Assembly (NCBI RefSeq): GCF_026262505.1
Contig: NC_067207.1
Coordinates: 8,152,082-8,216,081, forward strand
From: Trichomonas vaginalis G3
Lineage: Eukaryota > Parabasalia > Trichomonadida > Trichomonadidae
Direction of reading: 5' to 3'
Length of the DNA stretch: 64,000 bases
Position 1 is the first letter of the stretch. Each line of letters begins with the position of its first letter. A program made the position numbers and the translations under genes. A model generated the notes under the pieces. That model made no database searches, had not been told where the DNA came from, and saw only the letters and a list, made by a program, of their open reading frames with translations. Positions 55,277 to 64,000 of the stretch are shown here, piece after piece.

Positions 55277-57390
55277 TTACACATTAACACCGGAGCCGGA
55301 ATCATCTTGGATATCAGATGATGATTTATCTTTAGATGGTTTCCTGCAGAAAACGAAGTAGATGATGAGAATAATAAGGATAACAGCAAGAAGAACGCCA
55401 ATAACAATACCAGCCTTCTGTCCACCAGTAAGTCCACTATTTTCAGGTGTTGGAGTTGGCTTGGAATCATCAGGGCTTGGTGCAACGTATTGTTGTTTCT
55501 GAAGTGAAACCTCTGTTTCAATGATATTGGATTGAGCTTGATCTTTGGATCCAGCTAACCTAATTTGAAGTTTAACTTTCCCATCTTCTTTGATATCTTC
55601 ATACTTTGGAGCTGGAATGTTGAGTAGATATGTTTTGCCTTCGTCGGCATGTAATTTCTTAATTGCAGATGGGGTTTCTACTTCAGTTACATTGTCGTCT
55701 GGGAGATCTATCCATTTCTGATCTGCATAGAATCTATATTGGAAGTTTCCTGTCTTTGCCTCAAAGTGTTGTAATGTAACTTTAACTGGAATATATTCAC
55801 CGGCCTTGAATGGTCCTGTATGATTTTCAGCAACAACAGTTGGCGCAGATAAATATGGAGACTTCCAAGAGAATATGTAACATTGCCGGTACCTAACTCG
55901 GATGTATGATTGGCGGCGAACTCAACAACAACAAGTAACTTTGTCTTATTATGATCCTCTGGAGCGTTAACTTTGAAAGTCCATTCTGTCTTGTTCGTGC
56001 TTGCTACGGCTGTTGCAGTGCTAACATTTTGTGATGTTTTGACGCTAGTGACAGAGGCGCTGGAAGCGTTGCTTTCTGTTGCAAAGAGATAATATGTCTT
56101 TGTAATTGTTAAGTTACTTTTGAGTATGATTTTGGCTGAGTATAAATTGCCTGAAATTACTTCGTTGCCATCGTTGTAAAGAACTCTATCGATAACTGGT
56201 GTGGAGAGTGTGTCAGAATATGTAACATTGCCGGTACCTAACTCGGATGTATGATTGGCGGCGAACTCAACAACAACAAGTAACTTTGTCTTATTATGAT
56301 CCTCTGGAGCGTTAACTTTGAAAGTCCATTCTGTCTTGTTCGTGCTTGCTACGGCTGTTGCAGTGCTAACATTTTGTGATGTTTTGACGCTAGTGACAGA
56401 GGCGCTGGAAGCGTTGCTTTCTGTTGCAAAGAGATAATATGTCTTTGTAATTGTTAAGTTACTTTTGAGTATGATTTTGGCTGAGTATAAATTGCCTGAA
56501 ATTACTTCGTTGCCATCGTTGTAAAGAACTCTATCGATAACTGGTGTGGAGAGTGTGTCAGAATATGTAACATTGCCGGTACCTAACTCGGATGTATGAT
56601 TGGCGGCGAACTCAACAACAACAAGTAACTTTGTCTTATTATGATCCTCTGGAGCGTTAACTTTGAAAGTCCATTCTGTCTTGTTCGTGCTTGCTACGGC
56701 TGTTGCAGTGCTAACATTTTGTGATGTTTTGACGCTAGTGACAGAGGCGCTGGAAGCGTTGCTTTCTGTTGCAAAGAGATAATATGTCTTTGTAATTGTT
56801 AAGTTACTTTTGAGTATGATTTTGGCTGAGTATAAATTGCCTGAAATTACTTCGTTGCCATCGTTGTAAAGAACTCTATCGATAACTGGTGTGGAGAGTG
56901 TGTCAGAATATGTAACATTGCCGGTACCTAACTCGGATGTATGATTGGCGGCGAACTCAACAACAACAAGTAACTTTGTCTTATTATGATCCTCTGGAGC
57001 GTTAACTTTGAAAGTCCATTCTACTTGTTCGTATTTATATCCAGTGAAGATAGAATAGAAGTTTGGAGATGGTGTATAGAACTTTATACCTCGAACTGAA
57101 AAATCTTCTAACTTTGACAATAAGATATCCCAAGCATCTAACATCTTCCTTCCAACTTGTACAACTTTTATTTTCTTAAGTTTCTGTCTACATTCTTGTT
57201 CAGACACTATTGTTGCTCTTGGTTTGTTAAAGACAACATCCCATTCTTTCATGACATAACATTCTGGGGCAGAGTCAACATAAATGACTAAACGTTTCAA
57301 ATTCTCGACTGCTTTGTTATAGTCTCGAAATGGACACATATTTCTGAATGCTTGGAAGTCATAAAAATCTGAAACATCTATTCTGTACAT
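55277..57390 (-). pseudogene. Helicase-like N-terminus fused to surface repeats, membrane helix and tail (near-intact copy)
   Basis: Residues 1-121 are Maverick-derived and end in FYTPSPNFYSIFTGYKYE; a Trp-containing helix followed by an F-x-P..N..F.GY motif is typical of the D5-type region that precedes a superfamily 3 helicase, but the ATPase is missing. At residue about 122 it passes into 115-residue repeats with about six N-glycosylation sequons each (HNKT, NHTS, NVTY, NLTI, NASS, NVST), probably Ig-like. After three full repeats come a membrane-proximal domain, a Pro/Thr stalk, one membrane helix (GIVIGVLLAVILIILIIYF) and a short tail with KPSKDKSSSD. No N-terminal signal peptide is visible, so surface delivery of the chimera is doubtful. 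One T is missing near 55863 (GACTTCC against GACTTTCC), so the frame leaves before the membrane helix after 560 codons. Confidence 0.7.
55981..57020 (-). repeat. Three perfect-length 345-bp surface repeats (B subtype), unit 4
   Basis: Boundaries at 55981, 56326, 56671 and 57016, each exactly 345 bp apart (115 codons), so copy-number change keeps the frame. Confidence 0.9.
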
Positions 57391-57420
57391 TTTTTTATAA
57401 AAATAAAAAAAAATATTTTT

Positions 57421-58226
57421 TTATTCTTGAGCTTGTTGTTCCATTTGTTCCATTTGTTGCATTTGTTGTTCTTGAGCTATTTGTTGTTGAAGTTGTTCTT
57501 GTAATACAATACTTTCACCAGTTGCATCTTCCAATTCGAAACTTTCTGCCGTCATTGACAAATACATAGGACATAAAAGTTTTACAGGAACAAAGTTTGC
57601 GTCAACTAAGGTTAAGTTTATGTTTGCTAAAGTGTTTGAGTTTACTAAAGCTGAAAACTCTGCATTCGAATGAACAATAGGCAAACCAGCAGAGAAAGTA
57701 TTGTTTATACGCATAAGTATCTTTTGGTCATAATAGTTTCTGTCGACATTCGAATAACACTTTGAACCTAAGTTTGAAACAATATATAAGATTGGTGTGC
57801 TTAAAGTCAATGGAACAGACATTCCTTGTATGACACCTTTTCCTGTTATAGGAAACTGTTGGTAGTAAAAACCAGATATAAGTTTTGTATTATAACTCAT
57901 ATCGTTTATAGTAAACTCAGTCGGACATCAAACATAATGAAACCTGCTCTAGTTGCAGCACATGTTACACCCGTCCTTAAAGTATTAAATAAGTCAACAA
58001 AACCTGTTGGTGGTATATCTGAGTAAGTATCTTCAAAGGAGTATTTTTTACCATTCACAACAATAAAGTCTTCTGGTGTCAAAAGAGCAAAACAGGCTTT
58101 AGTCGTCATTGTGTTTAAGGTTAGTTTACAATATCGTCCTTGAGGACTTTGTAAGTTTGTTGTTATAGAATTATATGACTCAGGGTTTTTAGTCGTAATA
58201 GTATAAACCATTATGTCTTCTGCCAT
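57421..58226 (-). pseudogene. Penton-like minor capsid gene, one-base frameshift, unit 4
   Basis: Same missing base as in unit 2 (near 57928), giving 106- and 159-codon halves. Confidence 0.75.
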
Positions 58227-58230
58227 TTAC

Positions 58231-58812
58231 TTAGCAAATAAATTTTAATGAAATGTTGTGGTCGTCAAATATTTTTATAACGTCTGGGAAACTATATTTT
58301 AAGTTCAACGTTTCACCTCCTTTCATAACGTATATCTTGTCAATGACATTATATGAAACACCACAGCAACTAATGTCGGGTTCTATTTCTTTGATGTTTA
58401 TATCGTCTGCCTCTGTCAAAAGTTTCAATAGTTCTTTCAAAACTTCATGAGGTGCAATGACATATGAGTTCACTTTTACAGGGTTGTGTTCGACCAAGTT
58501 TAACATTATACTTAAAGCTTGACAAATCTTCTCCTGAGTTTTAAGTTTGTCTTTCAGTTGTTGGTAGTCGTTTCGAATATCTGCAACAGAACTTAAGTCT
58601 CTGCTAACTTCAGGATATGTTGGTTGTTCTTTTACAGGAACTATTGTTATACCATCTTCGTCTTCGTATGGTTTCCCCACTTCAACATCTCTGTCTTTGA
58701 CATTGACAACAACACTTTGACTGTTTGTTTGAGTTGGTGAATTTAACTTCACATCTGCCACCGCCATTAAACCTTTTGAAACACTTACACTTCTATTTTT
58801 CGGAAATGACAT
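58231..58812 (-). CDS. Maverick 193-aa protein, unit 4 copy
   Basis: Same translation as 9721-10302. Confidence 0.7.
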   Translation of the reverse strand: MSFPKNRSVSVSKGLMAVADVKLNSPTQTNSQSVVVNVKDRDVEVGKPYEDEDGITIVPVKEQPTYPEVSRDLSSVADIRNDYQQLKDKLKTQEKICQALSIMLNLVEHNPVKVNSYVIAPHEVLKELLKLLTEADDINIKEIEPDISCCGVSYNVIDKIYVMKGGETLNLKYSFPDVIKIFDDHNISLKFIC

Positions 58813-58830
58813 TTTACTTAGAATAAAAAG

Positions 58831-59250
58831 ATGGACGTATTCAGATATCTCTTCGAATTGAAGCAAAACAAAGTTTACACACACAAACAATACAAATACA
58901 TTGACAGAATAGTTCTTTACACAAACAATGGAAAATGTTATAGAATAGCAGTCTTTGCTGAACCTAAATATTTTCATAAAGCAAAGAAAGTTGGTATAAC
59001 TGAAATGGTGAAAGTTCTTGAAGCAGACAAAAATATAACTTCAAAACTTACAGATATTTCTAAAGGAAAGTTTATAATACAATATTATGTCAAAACTGGC
59101 GTACTGTCAATATTTGACGGAGAGAAGTCAGTTCAAGAACAACTTACTGACCTGCTGCCAAAATCTGCTCGATGGAAGCTGTCGTTATGCCAATCTGAGG
59201 AGCCCCAGCAGGTTTCATCGAACGAATTTTCAAAAGAGCATCTTCCGTGA
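58831..59250 (+). CDS. 139-aa divergent ORF, unit 4 copy
   Basis: Same translation as 10321-10740. Confidence 0.6.
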   Translation: MDVFRYLFELKQNKVYTHKQYKYIDRIVLYTNNGKCYRIAVFAEPKYFHKAKKVGITEMVKVLEADKNITSKLTDISKGKFIIQYYVKTGVLSIFDGEKSVQEQLTDLLPKSARWKLSLCQSEEPQQVSSNEFSKEHLP

Positions 59251-60751
59251 AAAGTGCTATTGGTTTTGTAAACTTCTTTGCTTTCAATTCATCTGGACCG
59301 TCTCTGTCACCAGTATATTGTATTTGAACTGTACCAACAGTTGAAATACCACCCATAAAGTCTTCTGAGTCAGCAAATGGAATGCCAAGCCAAAAGTTTG
59401 AACGGTCTCCATTTGTATATTGAGTTTTTTGACCTCCTGTATGGGTCCATACTTTCACATATGGCATAATAGAACTTTGCATTTCAGGGTTAATGGTTGT
59501 TGTGAAGTTGTTGTTAAAGTTCATAGCATCTAATGTCAAGTTGTATGACCTCATATCCTCAACTGTAGAATATTCTTCTCTTGGATAATATTTGCCATCT
59601 ATGTTTATATGATATTTAATACCAGGGTTGTAGAAACAAGAATAGTCATTTATAGTTCGTCTGAAAAGAACAAACATAGTATCTGCATGTTTCATTGCAG
59701 TTGTTAAGGCAATATCTGTTCTTGCACCTGGGTCAGCACTTTGGTTTCCAACTTCACCTGCAAAGTCTTTGACAGATATTTGGTGTATAGGGAACATAAG
59801 TGGAACTGCAATATATTTGGCAGCTAAAGCATTTGAAATATCTGGGTCCAACATATAGACTGCAAGTCTGCTTTCTATTCTCTTGCATTCAAATTTTTCG
59901 CATGTGAACTTAACTGGGTCCCAAGCATCTCCAGCAGCATTGAAATAATAGTTTACTTCAGTGTTGAGGTTTGAGAAACCAAAGTCTAAGTCAACTTTGT
60001 CTTTGCAAAATTCGGCGAATGACGTTTTATTTGTTCCCTTTACGTCTGTAAGAGTGAATGGGTCTTGTGTTGGTGCAATGACTAAGTTATTTTTGCTTGG
60101 AGTAAGTTCGATAGAAATTTTTCCTGCCCAGTTTGGCAAGTATCTTAAAAACCTGAAGATGAGGAAAGATGACAAAGGAACTCTAAGTTTCAGTTTTACT
60201 TTAGTGGCAGCAGTTCCATCTGAACCAGAAAGGTTAACATAAACTCCTGGAACGTTAGGGTCAAGTCTTCTTATTTTCTCAATAGTTGCATACTGGTCTG
60301 TTTGTTCTCTAGCTTGTGGTTGTACTGAGTTTCTTAAAGCGAACCATTCATAGTTTGCCCATGTTACTGTTTGAACTAAGTCAGAGTTAGAATATATCTT
60401 ATATCCCATGAAAACTTCTGGAGCATATTGGTATCCGACATAGAAAATTCCATTGCAACCTTTCTTTTCAGACAACTTGGCAGAAGGTTTTATTTCAATG
60501 TCTTGTTCCACGTATAAGAAAGAGTTGTCAATAGAAATAATATGAAACCTGTCGCAAGCAATATCTACTGTTGTTGAAGAACCTTCTCCAAACTCACCTA
60601 CGTTTCCATAAGAAACAGCAGTTGTATATTCGTAAGTTCCAGGAACTATTTCTGACCTTCTAATGGCATTGTCGCATTCGTTATACCATTCGGAAACATT
60701 TCCATTCATGGCATCCAAAACTGTTGGCGTTATATTCTGAGCGGCGTACAT
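59144..60751 (-). CDS. Maverick major capsid protein, unit 4 copy
   Basis: Complete 535-codon frame, translation the same as 10634-12241. Confidence 0.75.
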   Translation of the reverse strand: MYAAQNITPTVLDAMNGNVSEWYNECDNAIRRSEIVPGTYEYTTAVSYGNVGEFGEGSSTTVDIACDRFHIISIDNSFLYVEQDIEIKPSAKLSEKKGCNGIFYVGYQYAPEVFMGYKIYSNSDLVQTVTWANYEWFALRNSVQPQAREQTDQYATIEKIRRLDPNVPGVYVNLSGSDGTAATKVKLKLRVPLSSFLIFRFLRYLPNWAGKISIELTPSKNNLVIAPTQDPFTLTDVKGTNKTSFAEFCKDKVDLDFGFSNLNTEVNYYFNAAGDAWDPVKFTCEKFECKRIESRLAVYMLDPDISNALAAKYIAVPLMFPIHQISVKDFAGEVGNQSADPGARTDIALTTAMKHADTMFVLFRRTINDYSCFYNPGIKYHINIDGKYYPREEYSTVEDMRSYNLTLDAMNFNNNFTTTINPEMQSSIMPYVKVWTHTGGQKTQYTNGDRSNFWLGIPFADSEDFMGGISTVGTVQIQYTGDRDGPDELKAKKFTKPIALFTEDALLKIRSMKPAGAPQIGITTASIEQILAAGQ

Positions 60752-60783
60752 TTCATATGGGTAAAAATATAGAATAGTTGGAT

Positions 60784-63700
60784 TTATATGTCATAATAGA
60801 ACCCACTCGGACCAAGCTTTACTTTCTTCCTGACTGAGTTTTTAACTCTTCTTTTTCCTTCATTGCCACTACTTTCACTAGATGAAGTTACTTCTTCACT
60901 ACTTTCACTTTGTTCTACTCTTCTCTTCTTCTTTGGTGTCGCTTTTGGTAACTTGCCCTCTGCTTCAAGTTGTTGCATCTTTGCCTCATGTTCACCTAGT
61001 ATGTTGTAAATTTCCCATGTCCTTTTTGCCTTTGGGCTCTGGTCGCCCATCTCAGGTAACCTATATCCTAGAAAGATTTTGTCATAGTTTGTATTTGAGT
61101 CTTCGCGTATTGTTTGCATGACTCTTTCCTGAGTTTCCGGTTCAAGCTCTTCAAACAGAGCTTGTCCATATGGAATAAGCTCGTTTCCAAATATATGTTT
61201 TTGTAGCCATTCTGGTTTTCTTTCCATGTTACCAATAATATCTTTTGTGAATGGGAAAGCTTTTACCCAATGTTTCAGTCTTTCGTCATTTATTTCTGTA
61301 GTTGGTTTTATTTTGTCAAGGAACATGTTTTTCAATACTAACATTTCATTTGGTACTGTCCATTTGAGTTTTCTTAAATATTCATCCCTTCTCGGTTCAT
61401 TGTCTGCAAAGTAAGTTTTTATGACATTTTGTAAACTTTCGTTTGCAAGGTCATGTACAATAGGTTCTCTTCCTTCTCTCTCCCTAACTGTCTTTCTAAA
61501 CTCTTCACCAAATATACCATCTCTATGGTTCTGTGTAGTTCTTTGAGATAAATGTTTTAGAACGTCAGGTGTTATATTTCCATCAGCCATGTTCATTTCA
61601 TACTGGTTCAAAATATCTGCATCTTTCATATCTTTCAATGGCATTAAAGCCGCGCTGAAAATACCAGCTATATCTGGTTCACCATTCACTTCCATTGCGT
61701 CTACAACTTCTTGGAATTGTGGTTGTAAGTTTATGAACCACCTATCCGGATTAGCTTTATGACCCCATCTCATTGTAGTTCCATAGTCTGCAGAAACAAA
61801 AGTAGGTTTGTTTCCATATTGGTTAGGTTCTGAATGAACTTTAAACAATGTTTCATTTCTATATGTTTTGTTGAAATTTAACCTTTTATTTTCACCGAGT
61901 TCAGCCAAAGATTGAACGTTATATGGTCGTAAGTAAAAAGGATTGTTGTATTTGCGTACATTATCTTTCAGTACTTCCATTCTATGCTGAATATTTTCAT
62001 CTGATGTTGGAGTCTTTTGTATGTCGGCAAACATTTTTCGATATTCTTCTACTATGTCAGCCGAATTTTTTTTAGACTCTTGGAAAGATTCCATATTCAC
62101 CTCATACTCTTGTTGAGGGTCAAGATTTTTCGGCTGTTCCAAATCTTCATCTAGTTCTGTGAGGTTAGTTTCCAAAGGAGGGACTTGTTCGTTTCCTTCA
62201 GGCTCTTCTAGCTGTTGTTGCTGAACTATTTCTTCCATGTCTGGTTGTATCTGAACTTCTTCCTGTTGAGTTTCTTGTACTCATCTGCTGGCATTTCATA
62301 TATTCCGAGACCGTTTTTAAAAAGTTCCCTATCTAAGTCATCCGGACTCATAAACCTTTCTTCTTTCGTTCCGTCTCTATTTTTTACGCGTTTCATGAAG
62401 AGAGTTGAATTGTCATTTAGCTCTGACACCAAATATCTCGGAGTAAATTCGTTCATGTCATTTGGATGATATGCTATTAAATCATATCCCTTAGCGAGCT
62501 TGTATTTTCCAGGTTTGAAATTATATCCCATTTGGTGCTGAACCATAAAGCTAAATAGGTTCGGGTCTGTATTTCCTTCCTTGAACTTTCTAATAGCTTC
62601 TTTATATCTGTCACTAAAGTCAAGAGTATCTGGGTAACCATATTCTTCCTTAAGCATTTTTAAGAAATCTTGGTTTCCTTGTTCTCTACTTCTTTTATGT
62701 CCTTGCTCTGTTTGTGGTTGTTGTGCTGGTTGTGGAGGTGGTTGTTGTGCAGGGTTTTGAACTGTTGGTTGCTGTGCTGGTTGTGGAGGTGGTTGTTGTG
62801 CAGGGTTTTGAACTGTTGGTTGCTGTGCTGGTTGTGGAGGTGGTTGTTGTGCTGGTTGTTGTTGTTGTTGTGGTGCTGGATTTTGAACTGTTGGTTGTTG
62901 TGTTGGTTTTGGTGCATGCCTGTGTCTGTGTCCATGTGACGATGTAAATGTTTTAGGTAGTCCTGGTGCAGGTGCTTCTCTTGGAGGGTTTGGTGGTATA
63001 TAAGTTCCACTAGCTAGTATATAAGTTCCACCAGCTGGTATATAAGTTCCACCAGCTGGCACATATGTTCCATCTGCAGCATAATGTCCTACCTGACTTT
63101 TCGTTCTTAAGAAAGCATTTACTAGGTCTCTTTTGGTCTGTTGTAACTCTTTTTCTTGACTTTCCACAACAGCTGTTCTAACGGCGTCATGGGCACTTTG
63201 AACTGCCTGTCTCGTTGCTGCATCTGTTATTTTCGTCATATTTTGTGCTACTTCTTTTAACTCTTTGTCGAAACCTTCAGACTTCAGTTTCTTTCCAGAT
63301 GAGAAGTCGTTCACTAGTTTCACCTTACTATGAAGAGCTTCGAAGGCGTTCTTAAAGTCAGCATTCGTTAAAGCTTCATTTGAACTGTCTTCATCCGCTT
63401 GTATTTTTGTCCTTATTGACCCTATAAGTTGGGCTGCTTTAGCGTTGGCTTGGGCGTCTAACCAGTCATTATTAGCTTTTATATATTCTGCGCTTTTCAT
63501 TGCCTTTTGCATGGCTGCGTCGTTATTTTTACTTTCTTGTGCTAAGTTTTCATACTGTACGGTTTGGTTTTGCAACTGTAAAAGTTTTTCTGCCTTTACA
63601 TTTGCTTCAACTTTTTTTTATACTCATCGCTATCCATATATGTCTTCAGGGCTTTTTGTTTTATTTCTTCATCTTTCAGTACTTTATATTGAGTAGTATG

Positions 63701-64000
63701 GTTTTTCAAATTTATAACATCTTGTTCCATTTTTGCTACTTCTGCTGCTTTTTCTGACACTTTTTTCGCATATTCCTCTGTACTTAGTTCTTTCAGTTGT
63801 TCTTCTTTCTTCTTTTTCTCTACGTTTAACTCATTGAGTTTCTTTGTGTGTCTGTCATATTCTAGTTTCTTTTCGTTTTCACTTATTTGTTTCTGTATGT
63901 CTATGTTTGACTTTTTGACATCTGTTATTTGATTTTTGAGTGAACTCAAATTCATTTGACTTTGAGGGTTATAAGCTGTTCCGTCTGCAGCTCCACCATA
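60784..64000 (-). pseudogene. 1143-codon Maverick gene, start of unit 5, cut by window edge, two frameshifts
   Basis: The N-terminal codons lie beyond the window. One C is missing at about 62280 (CTTGTACTCATC) and one at about 63612 (CAACTTTTTTTTATAC), leaving ORFs 60784-62238, 62226-63575 and 63596-63955. Both lesions are single-base and the second is in a homopolymer, so sequence error is a strong alternative. Confidence 0.8.

Larger units (their letters stand above)
45803..60783. repeat. Tandem unit 4 (15.0 kb)
   Basis: Closest to unit 3 by WD variant, mariner variant and surface-repeat subtype, but has a single WD copy and the full hairpin array. Its penton-like gene has the same one-base loss as unit 2. 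Confidence 0.9.

Noticed and set aside
1-64000. tRNA or rRNA genes
   Set aside because: No cloverleaf with A/B boxes and no conserved rRNA segments were seen on either strand.

Overview
The window is a eukaryotic, AT-rich, intron-poor locus that most resembles Trichomonas vaginalis or a close trichomonad. The clues are Maverick/Polinton virion-type genes, a mariner-family (D,D34D) transposase, a TCACTT initiator three bases upstream of an ATG, stop codons overlapping a TAAA motif, and a surface-protein C-terminus with one membrane helix and a short acidic tail. The species is inferred. No rRNA, tRNA, CRISPR array or bacterial signal was seen.

The whole 64 kb is one head-to-tail tandem array. 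Measured from the 3' end of the 1143-codon gene, the units are: tail of a preceding unit (1-569), unit 1 (570-12273, 11.7 kb), unit 2 (12274-27237, 15.0 kb), unit 3 (27238-45802, 18.6 kb), unit 4 (45803-60783, 15.0 kb) and the start of unit 5 (60784-64000). Each unit joins a Maverick fragment of about 7.5 kb to host-type DNA. The Maverick part carries a 1143-aa coiled-coil/PQ-rich protein, a major capsid protein, a 139-aa ORF on the opposite strand, a 193-aa ORF, a penton-like minor capsid protein, and the N-terminus of a possible D5-like primase-helicase. The host part is a WDR11-like WD40/alpha-solenoid gene on the plus strand, an AT-rich spacer with a surface-protein remnant, a mariner copy (absent from unit 1), and the repeats, membrane helix and tail of a surface protein. 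Polymerase B, integrase, packaging ATPase and protease are absent, so the Maverick fragment cannot move by itself.

Three points stand out. First, the Maverick helicase-like N-terminus is fused in frame to 115-residue, sequon-rich surface repeats that end in a transmembrane anchor; the join lies at a 9-bp identity (ACGAACAAG). Second, the mariner transposase is split by about 0.96 kb of consecutive hairpins falling into two families with conserved cores and covarying arms, an element I do not recognise. Third, the units differ by indels, a 951-bp deletion, a second WD gene copy joined through 151 bp of unrelated sequence, and surface-repeat subtype. Genes such as the 193- and 139-codon ORFs look unchanged across units, so amplification is recent or assembly/consensus error contributes.

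Every WDR11-like copy that covers codon 58 has the same in-frame TGA there, so that lesion (or recoding) predates the amplification. Many other frameshifts are single-base and unit-specific, and could be real decay or long-read consensus error.
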